Source: Luteimonas sp. 9C (GTDB taxonomy: Bacteria; Pseudomonadota; Gammaproteobacteria; Xanthomonadales; Xanthomonadaceae). Taken from it: DNA of 64,000 bases. The stretch is from positions 953,503 to 1,017,502 of the forward strand of contig NZ_LR733312.1 of the NCBI RefSeq assembly GCF_902506295.1. The letters run 5' to 3'. A model generated the notes under the pieces. The model was not told where the DNA came from, ran no database searches, and saw only the letters and a program-made list of their open reading frames with translations. The first letter of the stretch is position 1. Every line of letters starts with the position of its first letter. Positions 29,034-37,540 of the stretch are shown one piece after another. The translations under genes were made by a program, and so were the position numbers.

Positions 29034-29471
29034 ATGAGCGGCATTGCAGACAGCGACGAGCGCCTGCGCGGCCGCTGCCTGTGCGGCGGGATCACCCTCA
29101 GCGTGCCGGCCGGTGCGCACGCGATCCACGCCTGCCACTGCGGCGCATGCCGACGTTGGCACGGGGGCCCTGCGCTGGTCCTGCAGGCCGTTGACGACCT
29201 GCGCATCGAGACCGGCGACACGCTCGTCCGCCGGTTCGCGTCCTCGCAATGGGCCGAGCGCGCGTTCTGCGGCGCCTGCGGCAGCAGCCTGTTCTTCCAC
29301 AGTACCGGCGACGGCCAGCACTATCTGTCCGCCGGCCTGTTCGATGCGATTGCCGGTGCGCGGTTCGAGAGCGAAATCTTCATCGAGGCCAAGCCCGACT
29401 GGTACGCGCTCGAAGGCGCCGCCGAGCACCTGACGGGCGAGGCGTTCCTGGCCCGCATCGGCGCCGGCTGA
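29034..29471 (+). CDS. GFA-family zinc protein
   Basis: The protein has 145 residues, starting 12 bp after era. Cysteines in GRCLCGG, HACHCGACRRWHGG and FCGACGSSLFF match the zinc-binding pattern of the GFA (glutathione-dependent formaldehyde-activating) family, a CENP-V-like fold. Most members have no proven enzymatic activity, so the formaldehyde role should not be assumed. It interrupts the era-recO pair. Confidence 0.82.
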   Translation: MSGIADSDERLRGRCLCGGITLSVPAGAHAIHACHCGACRRWHGGPALVLQAVDDLRIETGDTLVRRFASSQWAERAFCGACGSSLFFHSTGDGQHYLSAGLFDAIAGARFESEIFIEAKPDWYALEGAAEHLTGEAFLARIGAG

Positions 29472-29486
29472 CGCGAACCGCGGGCC

Positions 29487-30203
29487 ATGCGCATCGAGGA
29501 CCAGCCGGCGTTCGTGCTGCATGCGCGCCCGTGGCGCGAGACCAGCCTGCTCGTCGAGGTGCTGACGCTGGACCACGGCCGGCTGGGGCTGGTCGCGCGC
29601 GGTGTGCAGGGCCCGAAGAAGCACGTGCTGCGCGCTGCGCTGCAGCCACTGCAGTACATCCGCCTGACCGCAGTACTGCGCGGCGAGCTCGCCCAGCTGC
29701 AGTCGGCCGAAGCGCTCGACGCGGCGCCGCGTCTCTTCGGCGATGCGATGCTGGCCGGGTTCTACATCAACGAGCTGGTGCTGCGCCTCGCGCCGCGACA
29801 GGACCCCGCGCCGGAACTCTTCGAGGCACTCGCGACCGTACGGCAACGGTTGACGGGCGATGGACTGGCCTGGACGCTGCGCCGGTTCGAGCGCGATCTG
29901 CTCGAGGCGATCGGCCTCGGGTTCGCCCTGGACACCGACGGCGACGGGAACGCGATCGAACCGGCCGCGCGCTACCGGCTGGATCCCGAGCATGGCCCAC
30001 GTCGCCTGCAGCGGGACGGCGAGGCTGCCGACCGCAGCGCTGCGGCGACGGGCCATGCGTTGCTGGCGCTGGCGGCCGACACCGCGCCGGACGTGGCCGA
30101 CATGGCCAGCCTGCGGCGCGCCCTGCGCGCGGTGCTGTCGCATCACCTGGGACCGCGCGGGCTGAAATCGTGGGAGCTGGCCGCGACCCTCCCGCGACGC
30201 TGA
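29487..30203 (+). CDS. recO: DNA repair protein RecO
   Basis: A 238-residue protein. The N-terminal OB-fold region is recognised by [35 protein letters not shown] and [10 protein letters not shown]; the C-terminal helical part by [22 protein letters not shown]. RecO anneals single strands and, with RecR, loads RecA on SSB-coated DNA. The start is 15 bp after the GFA stop. pdxJ, which often follows recO in proteobacteria, is missing; the next gene is convergent. Confidence 0.9.
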   Translation: MRIEDQPAFVLHARPWRETSLLVEVLTLDHGRLGLVARGVQGPKKHVLRAALQPLQYIRLTAVLRGELAQLQSAEALDAAPRLFGDAMLAGFYINELVLRLAPRQDPAPELFEALATVRQRLTGDGLAWTLRRFERDLLEAIGLGFALDTDGDGNAIEPAARYRLDPEHGPRRLQRDGEAADRSAAATGHALLALAADTAPDVADMASLRRALRAVLSHHLGPRGLKSWELAATLPRR

Positions 30204-30206
30204 GCG

Positions 30207-30944
30207 TCAGGCGGGCGGTGCGTGTGCGCTCGTGCGGGTGGCGTCGAGCGTCTCCAGGAACGCCTGCAGCGCGCTCGTCGACGTGGGATCGACGTGCAGG
30301 ACACGCGCCGCGAGCCCGAGACGTTCGGCGCCGACGAAGCCGCAGCCTGCGCGCAGGCGGTGCAGGTCGCCCCGGATGGCACTCGCATCCCCCGCCGTGG
30401 CCGCGGCGGTGATCCGCGAGCGGGTGCCATCGAGCTCGCCGAGGAAGAGTTCGCGCAATCCGCGCACGTTGCGACCGTCGCCGCCGACCGCCGCCAGCGC
30501 GGTGTCGCCGTTCCACAGCGGCGCGACGCCGCTGCGACGCGCGTCGGGGAGCGGCGCAGCCTGGGAGGGCGACCGCGCGTGCGGGCGCTGCACCAGCACG
30601 CCGCGGATCGCGTCGAGCCAGGCATCAGGCGCCACGGGTTTGCTGATCGCGAGGGCGAACCCTGCGGCCCGCAGCGCGTCGAGTTCACGACGCTCACGTG
30701 CCGCGGTGTGGGCGATCGCAGGCGTCGCGCGGCCGTCGGCGCGCAGGCGCGCCAGCAGACCACCGCCGGTGCCGTCGGGCAGGTTGGCATCGATCAGCCA
30801 GGCGTCGTAGGCGTTCACGCTCGCCAGTGCGTAGGCGGCCTCGACCGAATCGGCGACATCGACGTCGGCGGGCAGTGCGGCACTGGCGGCTTGCAGGAAA
30901 CTGCGGCTTGTAGGGTCGTCCTCGACCAGCAGCAATCGATTCAT
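30207..30944 (-). CDS. Response regulator: REC domain plus C-terminal Hpt domain
   Basis: A 245-residue protein. The receiver domain (1-115) has acidic residues Asp9 and Asp10, phospho-acceptor Asp52 in LIDANLPDGTG, Thr80 and Lys102 in SKPVAP, so it should be phosphorylatable. A Pro/Ser linker leads to a helical domain (about 140-240) with DLHRLRAGCGFVGAERLG; His195 fits a histidine phosphotransfer (Hpt) site, although the usual Lys/Gly after the His is changed. No DNA-binding domain and no kinase gene are nearby. It would relay phosphate between other proteins. Confidence 0.7.
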   Translation of the reverse strand: MNRLLLVEDDPTSRSFLQAASAALPADVDVADSVEAAYALASVNAYDAWLIDANLPDGTGGGLLARLRADGRATPAIAHTAARERRELDALRAAGFALAISKPVAPDAWLDAIRGVLVQRPHARSPSQAAPLPDARRSGVAPLWNGDTALAAVGGDGRNVRGLRELFLGELDGTRSRITAAATAGDASAIRGDLHRLRAGCGFVGAERLGLAARVLHVDPTSTSALQAFLETLDATRTSAHAPPA

Positions 30945-30964
30945 CGCGTCCTCGATGTGGCGGG

Positions 30965-30970
30965 TATCCT
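30965..30970 (+). promoter_or_regulatory. -10-like TATCCT before the YdbH-like gene
   Basis: TATCCT ends 7 nt before the ATG at 30977, again predicting a transcript that begins at the start codon. It lies between divergent start codons only 32 bp apart (30944 and 30977). Confidence 0.35.
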
Positions 30971-30976
30971 GCGGCC

Positions 30977-33004
30977 ATGCCGCGCCCCGTTGTGACGATC
31001 CTAACGCTGTTTCTCGCCTGTGTGCCGCTCGCGGTGCAGGCGCAGTCGATGCAGATGCGGATCGCCCGGGTCGATGTGGCCGGCACGCAGTTGCGGGATG
31101 TGCGCCTGGCGCTGGACTGGCCGGCCGATGCGCCCGAAGGCCGGCTGCGCCTGCAGGCCGGCGAACTCGACGCGGGCGGGCTGGGCTGGCATTTCCGCGA
31201 TCTGGACTGGCGGTGCCCGTTGCGGCGCGAGACCACCGGCGACGATGCCCGGTGGCGCTGCGACGGACCACTGCGTACCGGCCGGGGGGCGCCGTTGCAT
31301 CTGGCGCTGTCGCTGGACGCGGCGACCACCACGGCGGCGTTGTCGGGCGGCGGGGCGCGGGTCGGCCTGTCACGCAACGCCGCGACGCCCGACGCCACCC
31401 GGATCGATCTGCGGCGCGTGCCGGCCGCGTGGGTCGATGCGCTGGTCCGCGCAGGCTGGACGACGGCGCGCCTGACCGGCGGCACGCTGGACGGCACCGT
31501 CCGGATCCACACGCCGGCCGCCAGCCCGCTGCGCGTGGACGCGGATCTCGAGATCGCGGGACTCGCCCTGGAAACCGAGGACGGCAGCATCGCGGCCGGC
31601 GATGTCGACGCGGAAGTCGGCGTGCGCCTGCTGCTGCCCGACGATGCCCTCGATGCGCGTATCGATGGACAACTGCACGGTGGCGAACTGCTCGCCGGCA
31701 ACGCGTATGTCGACTTGCCGGATGCGCCGGTGGGCATCGGTCTCGACGTGGCGCGCGCAGGCGAGGGCGACTGGCACCTGTCGCGTCTGGAATGGCGCGA
31801 CGGCGACACGCTGCGCGCCGATGGTGAGGCACGCCTGACCCCCGCGTTCGGAATTTCCGCACTCGCGCTCACGGTGTCCAGCGACGATGCGACGGCAATG
31901 CCGGGCCGGTATCTCGCCGGCTGGCTCGGGCCCGCCGGCGTCGCGGGGTTGTCGCTGGCCGGCGGGTTCCGCGCCGGACTGGTGATCGAGGCAGCGACCC
32001 TGCGCAGTGGCGAAGTGGCCTTCCACCGGCTCGACATCGCCGACGCGGATGGCCGGTTCCAGCTCGACAGGCTCGACGGCGCGGTCCGGTATTCGGCCGC
32101 ATCGCCCGTGCGCAGCGCGTTCGCCTGGCGTGGTGGCGCGCTCTACGGCATGCCGTTCGACGCAGCGGCCTGGAGCCTGGAAAGCGGTGGTGGAATGCTG
32201 CGGCTGCGCGAGCCGGTCGCGTTCTCGTTCCTGGGCGGAGAGATCGGCTTCGAATCGCTGCAACTGCAGCCGCCCGCCGACGATGCGGGTCTGCGCCTGC
32301 AGACCGCGCTGCGACTCGATGCACTCGACATCGGCGTGCTCGCGCGGTCCCTCGACTGGCCTGCATTCGAAGGCACGCTGGGCGGCGAGATTCCGACCGT
32401 GCGCTACGCCGACAACCGCATCGATTTCGGCGATGGCCTGTCGATGACGCTGTTCGACGGTCGCGTCGACGTGGCGTCGCTGGCGATCGAACGGCCGTTC
32501 GGGGTGTTGCCGACGGTCACCGGAGATCTCGCGCTGTCGGCGCTCGACCTGCAGGCGCTGACCGGCGTGTTCGGTTTCGGCAGCATCGAGGGGCGCCTGC
32601 ACGGGCGCATCGACGAGCTGCGTCTGGTCGACTGGAATGCGACCGCGTTCGACGCCGAGCTGCACACCGAGCGCGTGCCGGGCGTGCGCCAGCGCATCAG
32701 CCAGCGGGCCGTGCAGGACATCTCCAGCGTCGGCGACGCGTCGTTCGTCACCACGCTGCAGGGCAGGGCGATCGCACTGTTCGACGACTTCGGCTACCGC
32801 GGCATCGGTATTTCGTGCCGTCTGCGCAACGCCGTCTGCCGGATGGGCGGCCTGCGTTCAGAGGGCAACGCCTTTACTATCGTCCAGGGTGCAGGACTGC
32901 CACGGCTGGACGTCGTGGGTTTCAACCGCGACGTCGACTGGCCTACGCTGGTCGAGCGTCTCGCAGCCGCCGCGGGCGGCGACGTCGCACCGGTCATCGA
33001 ATGA
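30977..33004 (+). CDS. YdbH-like AsmA-superfamily protein
   Basis: The protein has 675 residues with an N-terminal signal-type helix (about 1-23, ending near VQAQS). The rest consists of repeated short beta-strand blocks alternating with Asp/Gly turns, as in AsmA-like lipid-transport proteins. The C-terminal end (CRMGGLRSEGNAFTIVQGAG, PRLDVVGFNRDVDW) fits E. coli YdbH, although the protein is shorter (YdbH is 879 residues). With TamB and YhdP, YdbH moves phospholipids from inner to outer membrane. The identification is supported mainly by the next gene, a YdbL-family member. Confidence 0.65.
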   Translation: MPRPVVTILTLFLACVPLAVQAQSMQMRIARVDVAGTQLRDVRLALDWPADAPEGRLRLQAGELDAGGLGWHFRDLDWRCPLRRETTGDDARWRCDGPLRTGRGAPLHLALSLDAATTTAALSGGGARVGLSRNAATPDATRIDLRRVPAAWVDALVRAGWTTARLTGGTLDGTVRIHTPAASPLRVDADLEIAGLALETEDGSIAAGDVDAEVGVRLLLPDDALDARIDGQLHGGELLAGNAYVDLPDAPVGIGLDVARAGEGDWHLSRLEWRDGDTLRADGEARLTPAFGISALALTVSSDDATAMPGRYLAGWLGPAGVAGLSLAGGFRAGLVIEAATLRSGEVAFHRLDIADADGRFQLDRLDGAVRYSAASPVRSAFAWRGGALYGMPFDAAAWSLESGGGMLRLREPVAFSFLGGEIGFESLQLQPPADDAGLRLQTALRLDALDIGVLARSLDWPAFEGTLGGEIPTVRYADNRIDFGDGLSMTLFDGRVDVASLAIERPFGVLPTVTGDLALSALDLQALTGVFGFGSIEGRLHGRIDELRLVDWNATAFDAELHTERVPGVRQRISQRAVQDISSVGDASFVTTLQGRAIALFDDFGYRGIGISCRLRNAVCRMGGLRSEGNAFTIVQGAGLPRLDVVGFNRDVDWPTLVERLAAAAGGDVAPVIE

Positions 33005-33037
33005 CCGTGTCTACGAATTTCTGACAGGAGAGTGTCG

Positions 33038-33637
33038 ATGGCGCGTTGGATGGGGTTACCGGTCGTGGCCGCACTGGCGTTGACCGCCTGCGTGACGATC
33101 AATGTCTATTTCCCGGCTGCAGAAGCCAAGGAAGCGGCGCGCGAGTTCGTCGAGAACGTGATCGGCGACCAAGCGCCCGCCACCGAAACGCCACCTGCGA
33201 CCGTGCCCGGTGGCGGCATGGCGCACACCTCGACGCGGTTCGACCCCTGGATGCTGATCGGCATCGGCAGCGCCCAGGCGCAGACGCCCGACATCAGTAT
33301 CCGCACGCCGGCCATCCAGGCGATCCAGGCCCGCATGGAGCAGCGCTTCAACGGCACGCTGCGTGCGCATTTCGACTCCGGTGCGCTGGGTTTTGGCGGC
33401 AACGGCACGATCGTGGTGCGCGACGCCTCGCAGCTGCCGATCAAGGACCGCGTTGCGGTGAACTCGGCCGTCGCCGACGACAACAGAGACCGGCAGGCGG
33501 TCTACCGCGAGATCGCGGTCGCCAACGGCCATCCCGAGTGGGAGTCGCAGATCCGCGACGTGTTCGCACGGCAGTGGATCGCGAGTGCGCGTCCCGGCTG
33601 GTGGTACCAGCAGGGTGGGCGCTGGACGCAGAAGTAG
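33038..33637 (+). CDS. YdbL-family (DUF1318) protein with lipoprotein signal
   Basis: The protein has 199 residues from the ATG at 33038; GGAG at 33027-33030 sits 7 nt upstream. The N-terminus is a lipoprotein signal with lipobox LTAC and Cys18, followed by VTINVYFPAAEA. The C-terminal 60 residues (AVADDNRDRQAVYREIAVAN, ARPGWWYQQGGRW) match DUF1318/YdbL. In E. coli, YdbL is a soluble periplasmic protein and a separate small lipoprotein, YnbE, partners YdbH. Here one gene seems to supply both a lipid anchor with a short beta-strand and the YdbL domain. The gap to the YdbH-like gene is 33 bp. Confidence 0.75.
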   Translation: MARWMGLPVVAALALTACVTINVYFPAAEAKEAAREFVENVIGDQAPATETPPATVPGGGMAHTSTRFDPWMLIGIGSAQAQTPDISIRTPAIQAIQARMEQRFNGTLRAHFDSGALGFGGNGTIVVRDASQLPIKDRVAVNSAVADDNRDRQAVYREIAVANGHPEWESQIRDVFARQWIASARPGWWYQQGGRWTQK

Positions 33638-33657
33638 GGCGCACCAGCGATGCGTAC

Positions 33658-33681
33658 GAAGGCCGCCTGCGGGCGGCCTTC
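33658..33681. terminator. Hairpin terminator after the YdbL-like gene
   Basis: GAAGGCCGCC at 33658-33667 pairs perfectly with GGCGGCCTTC at 33672-33681 around TGCG. It lies 20 bp after the YdbL-like stop. Only a short T-rich tail follows, so it may act as a pause or RNA-stabilising stem as well as a terminator. Confidence 0.7.
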
Positions 33682-33754
33682 TGCGTTCCGGCCGGGCAGC
33701 CCGCGCGCCGCTTCTGCGACAATACGCGGCCCTTCTGCCCGCAGCCTTCGCCAC

Positions 33755-35092
33755 GTGGCCCGCAAACGTCTCGATCAGACCCCTTTCGAGGTCGATGTCC
33801 TCAACCTCACCCACGACGGCCGCGGCGTTGCGCGCCTGCCCGATGGCAAGGCGCTGTTCGTCACCGGCGCGCTGCCGGATGAGCGTGTCGTCGCCCAGCG
33901 TTTCGCGCGTTCGCGCAGCTTCGACGAGGCGGTGACGCTCGAGGTGTTGCGCGCCTCCGAACACCGCATCACCCCGCGCTGCCCGCATTTCGGCACCTGC
34001 GGGGGCTGCGTGCTGCAGCACCTCGATGCCGAGCAGCAGATCATCGCCAAGGACCGCGTGCTGCGCGAGAACTTCGAGCGCATCGGCCACGTCACGCCGA
34101 AGCGCTGGATGGCGCCGCTGGTCGATCACGCCTGGGGCTACCGCCGCAAGGGCCGGTTCTCGGTGAAGCGGGTGGAGAAGAAGGACAAGACGCTGGTGGG
34201 CTTCCGCGAGCGCGATCCACGCTTCGTGGCCGAGTTGCAGGAATGCCACACGGTGATCGCGCCGATCGCCGCGATCATCCCCGCGCTGGCACAGCTGATC
34301 GACGGCATGGACGCGCGCAGCACCCTGCCGCAGATCGAATTCATCGCCGGCGATCCGCGCCCCGAGTTCGACGGCATCGCGCTGGTGTTCCGCCATCTGC
34401 AGCCGCTGGTCGAATCCGATGTGGCGGCGCTGCGCGCGTTCGGCGAGCAGCACCGCATGGCGATCTTCCTGCAGCCCGGCGGCAACGACAGCGTGCATGC
34501 GCTGTGGCCCGAAGCGCCGGCGCTGTCGTTCCGGCTCGAGGACTGGGACATTGAACTGAAGTTCCGGCCGCTGGATTTCATCCAGGTCAACGCCGGCCTC
34601 AACCGCACGATGATCGCGCGCACGCTCGAGCTGCTCGATGTTCAGCCCGAGGACCGCGTGCTCGATCTGTTCTGCGGTCTGGGCAATTTCACCCTGCCGC
34701 TGGCGCGTCGCGTGCGCGAGGTGGTCGGCGTGGAAGGCGAGGCCGGGCTGGTGGCGCGGGCGAAGGAAAACGCCGCGCACAACGGACTGGGCAACGCCCA
34801 GTTCCACGCCGCCGATCTGACCCAGGACCAGCGCAGCGCCTCGTGGATGCGTCAGGGCTTCGACAAACTGCTGCTCGATCCGCCGCGCTCGGGCGCGATC
34901 GACGTGTTGCGCCAGCTGCCGCTGGAGCGCTTCAAGCGCATCGTCTATGTCAGCTGCCACCCGGCATCGCTGGCGCGCGACGCCGGCTATCTGGTCAACG
35001 AACGCGGTTGGACGCTGGCCGATGCCGGGGTCATGGACATGTTTCCGCAGACCGCGCACGTCGAATCCATCGCCCTGTTCGAGAAGCGCTGA
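33755..35092 (+). CDS. rlmD: 23S rRNA (uracil-1939-C5) methyltransferase
   Basis: The protein has 445 residues with a GTG start at 33755 (ARKRLDQTPFEV); a longer frame would run back through the terminator hairpin. A TRAM domain comes first (DVLNLTHDGRGVARLPDG). Iron-sulfur cysteines lie in RCPHFGTCGGCVLQH with a further Cys in LQECHTV. The SAM-binding motif is VLDLFCGLGNFTLPL and the catalytic Cys lies in YVSCHPASLARD. It methylates U1939 of 23S rRNA. GACAAT at 33718-33723 is a possible -10 element. The CYTH gene starts 7 bp after its stop. Confidence 0.93.
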   Translation: MARKRLDQTPFEVDVLNLTHDGRGVARLPDGKALFVTGALPDERVVAQRFARSRSFDEAVTLEVLRASEHRITPRCPHFGTCGGCVLQHLDAEQQIIAKDRVLRENFERIGHVTPKRWMAPLVDHAWGYRRKGRFSVKRVEKKDKTLVGFRERDPRFVAELQECHTVIAPIAAIIPALAQLIDGMDARSTLPQIEFIAGDPRPEFDGIALVFRHLQPLVESDVAALRAFGEQHRMAIFLQPGGNDSVHALWPEAPALSFRLEDWDIELKFRPLDFIQVNAGLNRTMIARTLELLDVQPEDRVLDLFCGLGNFTLPLARRVREVVGVEGEAGLVARAKENAAHNGLGNAQFHAADLTQDQRSASWMRQGFDKLLLDPPRSGAIDVLRQLPLERFKRIVYVSCHPASLARDAGYLVNERGWTLADAGVMDMFPQTAHVESIALFEKR

Positions 35093-35099
35093 GCACCGC

Positions 35100-35603
35100 A
35101 TGGGCATCGAGATCGAACGCAAGTTCCGCGTCGCGTCCGACGCCTGGCGCGCGGCCGCGCATGCGGTGGTGCCGATGGCGCAGGGCTATCTCAACGACGC
35201 CGCGTCGATCACCAGCGGCGCGCAGCATGCCTCGGTGCGGGTGCGCATCGAGGGCGATGTCGCCTTCCTCAACATCAAGTCGCGCGAGGCCGGCACCACT
35301 CGGCAGGAGTTCGAACTGCCGCTGCCGGTCGACGACGCGCACGCGCTGCTGAAGCTGTGCGTCGGCGGGCTGGTGGAGAAGTGCCGGCACCTGGTCCGCC
35401 ACGGGGCGCACCTGTGGGAAGTCGACGAATTCCTCGGCGACAACGCCGGTCTCGTCGTGGCGGAGATCGAACTCGACGATGCCGATGAAGCCTTCGATCG
35501 TCCGGACTGGCTCGGCGCCGAGGTCACCGCGCATCCGCGCTATTTCAACCTCGCGCTGGCCGCACGTCCGTTCTCGCGCTGGGACGCGGCAGAGCGCGAC
35601 TGA
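35100..35603 (+). CDS. CYTH-domain protein (triphosphatase family)
   Basis: A 167-residue protein with the N-terminal CYTH signature EIERKF at 4-9 and alternating acidic/basic beta-strands (ASVRVRIEG, AFLNIKS, RQEFELPLP, KCRHLVRH, WEVDEFLGDNAGLVVAEIEL) that form the triphosphate tunnel. Family members are inorganic triphosphatases, thiamine triphosphatases or class IV adenylate cyclases. At this short, single-domain size, triphosphatase activity is more likely than cyclase, but the sequence does not settle it. Confidence 0.85.
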   Translation: MGIEIERKFRVASDAWRAAAHAVVPMAQGYLNDAASITSGAQHASVRVRIEGDVAFLNIKSREAGTTRQEFELPLPVDDAHALLKLCVGGLVEKCRHLVRHGAHLWEVDEFLGDNAGLVVAEIELDDADEAFDRPDWLGAEVTAHPRYFNLALAARPFSRWDAAERD

Positions 35604-35778
35604 ACGCGTCCGTGGCGCAGCGGCCGCGGACGCGGCAGGACGGGCACGACGGGCGTTGCGTTGCCCGCGACGTGTCTCCCTTCCCGGCGCGCTGACTGCG
35701 ACTGAACACGTTGCCAGTCCCGGCGGCACGCGCGTCCGCATCTGCGACAATGCCCGTCCGCGCCATGGGGCGTGTTCG

Positions 35779-36780
35779 ATGGAGAAGTCCGCAATGCTCG
35801 TGATCGGCGTCGCCGGCACCGAACTCACCGCGCAGGAGCGCGACTGGCTGCAGCATGACGCGTGCGCCGGCGTGATCCTGTTCAAGCGCAACTTCGCCTC
35901 GCGCGCGCAGATCGCCGAACTGTCGGCCGCGATCCGCGACGCCGCGCCGCGTCCGCAGCTGGTCTGCGTGGACCAGGAGGGCGGGCGCGTCCAGCGCTTC
36001 CAGGACGGCTATTCCGAACTGCCGTCGCTGGCCGGATTCGGCGCGCAATACCTGGCCGATCCCGGTGCCGCGATGGATGCCTCACGCGCGCATGCGCGCC
36101 TGATGGCGCAGGAAGTGCGCGCCAGCGGCGTGGACCTGAGCTTCGCGCCGGTGGTCGACGTCGGCCACGGCAATCTCGCGATCGGCGACCGGTCGTTTTC
36201 CGAAGATCCCCGAATCGTCGCCGCGCTCACGCGCGCCTACGTCGAAGGCATGCACGAGGCCGGCATGGCCGCCACGCTCAAGCACTTTCCCGGCCACGGC
36301 TCGGTGCGCGAGGACACGCATTTCCACGACGCCGTCGACAACCGGAGTCTCGATGCGATCCGCGCGCACGATCTGGTGCCGTTCGTGGCCGGCATCGATG
36401 CCGGCGCCGATGCAGTGATGCTCGCGCACGTGGTCTACCCGCAGGTCGCGCCGGAACCGGCCGGCTATTCGCCGCTGTGGATCAACACGATCCTGCGCGA
36501 ACAGATGGGCTTTCGCGGCGTCGTGTTTTCCGACGACATCGGCATGGCCGCGGCGTTCTCCGCCGGCGGCATCCAGTCGCGCGTCGACGCGCACCTCGAC
36601 GCCGGCTGTGACGTCGTCCTCGTCTGCCATCCGGAACTCGTCGCCGAATCGCTGGCCGCGGTCGAAGGCCGCACCCTCAACACCATGGCGCTGACCGGCC
36701 TGATCGGACGCGGTCCGCTCGGCTGGGACGGCGCGCTCGCCGGTGACGCAGCCGCCCCCCGTACGGGAGATCTCGCATGA
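35779..36780 (+). CDS. nagZ: Beta-N-acetylhexosaminidase NagZ
   Basis: The protein has 333 residues, a cytoplasmic family-3 glycosidase that removes GlcNAc from anhydro-muropeptides in peptidoglycan recycling. Visible are CVDQEGGRVQRF, KHFPGHG, the catalytic loop around EDTHFHD holding the Asp-His general acid/base dyad, and FSDDIGM with the nucleophile Asp. The start at 35779 is preferred (an ATG at 35794 is possible); GACAAT at 35746-35751 may be its -10 element. Its stop overlaps the hpt start (ATGA). Confidence 0.92.
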   Translation: MEKSAMLVIGVAGTELTAQERDWLQHDACAGVILFKRNFASRAQIAELSAAIRDAAPRPQLVCVDQEGGRVQRFQDGYSELPSLAGFGAQYLADPGAAMDASRAHARLMAQEVRASGVDLSFAPVVDVGHGNLAIGDRSFSEDPRIVAALTRAYVEGMHEAGMAATLKHFPGHGSVREDTHFHDAVDNRSLDAIRAHDLVPFVAGIDAGADAVMLAHVVYPQVAPEPAGYSPLWINTILREQMGFRGVVFSDDIGMAAAFSAGGIQSRVDAHLDAGCDVVLVCHPELVAESLAAVEGRTLNTMALTGLIGRGPLGWDGALAGDAAAPRTGDLA

Positions 36781-37337
36781 ACATTCCACGCCTCGACGAC
36801 GTGATCGACACCGCCGACCTGCTGTTCGACCGCGATGCGCTCGAAGACGCCATCGAAGCGATGGCCGAGGAGATCGCCGACGAGTACGGCGACGACGACG
36901 TGCCGCCGGTCTACATCACGATCATGCACGGCGGCATGCCGTTCGCCGCGCAGCTCGCGTTCGCGATCGGCGAGAACGAGGTCGACCTCGAATTCGACTA
37001 TCTGCATGCCACGCGTTACCGCGGCAACACCACAGGTTCGGGCCTCGCCTGGCTGCATCGTCCCGCGACGCCGCTGCAGGGCCGGCGCGTGCTGCTGGTC
37101 GACGACATCCTCGACGAAGGGCACACCCTCAAGGCCGTGCGCCAGTGGGTCGAAGACCAGGGCGCGACCGACGTCCGCGTCGCCGTGCTCGCGGTCAAGG
37201 TGCACGACCGCGGCGTGGACGGCGTGGAAGCCGATTACGTCGGCGTCGAAGTGCCCGACCGCTATGTGTTCGGCTACGGCATGGATTTCCACGAGCAGGG
37301 ACGCAACCTGCCGGGGATCTACGCGCTGGCGGAGTGA
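36777..37337 (+). CDS. hpt: Hypoxanthine-guanine phosphoribosyltransferase
   Basis: A 186-residue purine salvage enzyme. The PRPP-binding motif LLVDDILDEGHTL lies near residues 103-115, the catalytic flexible-loop region near HATRYRGNTTGSG, and the C-terminal base-binding region is FGYGMDFHEQGRNLPGIY. It is translationally coupled to nagZ and precedes a methylthioinosine phosphorylase, whose product hypoxanthine is its substrate. Confidence 0.9.
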   Translation: MNIPRLDDVIDTADLLFDRDALEDAIEAMAEEIADEYGDDDVPPVYITIMHGGMPFAAQLAFAIGENEVDLEFDYLHATRYRGNTTGSGLAWLHRPATPLQGRRVLLVDDILDEGHTLKAVRQWVEDQGATDVRVAVLAVKVHDRGVDGVEADYVGVEVPDRYVFGYGMDFHEQGRNLPGIYALAE

Positions 37338-37540
37338 CGCGCCGGCGCAGCGCTCGGCTGTTGTCGCGCAGACGTGCCGGGGCCGGTGTCCTGGGCGCCG
37401 TTCGGTGCGACCTCGCCGGGTGGGGTCGCCATGCGCCCAGCCACCAGCGCACGCCGGGTGTGTCCGCCCGGACGCGACCGTCGCCGTTGTAGACCCTGTG
37501 ATCGGGCCATCGCGCGCCTGTCATCCACCAGAGAATCTCC
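37338..37540. other. Spacer between hpt and the phosphorylase gene
   Basis: About 200 bp without an ORF that looks real. No clear promoter hexamers, palindromes or RNA gene were recognised. Confidence 0.4.

Noticed and set aside
27315..30146. 943-codon open frame on the minus strand over rnc, era and recO
   Set aside because: It is a mirror-frame artefact of GC-rich third codon positions; the plus-strand genes carry unmistakable motifs.
35605..35634. Possible terminator after the CYTH gene (CGCGTCCG with CGGACGCG)
   Set aside because: The 14-nt loop and lack of a T-run make it weak; such stems occur by chance in GC-rich DNA.
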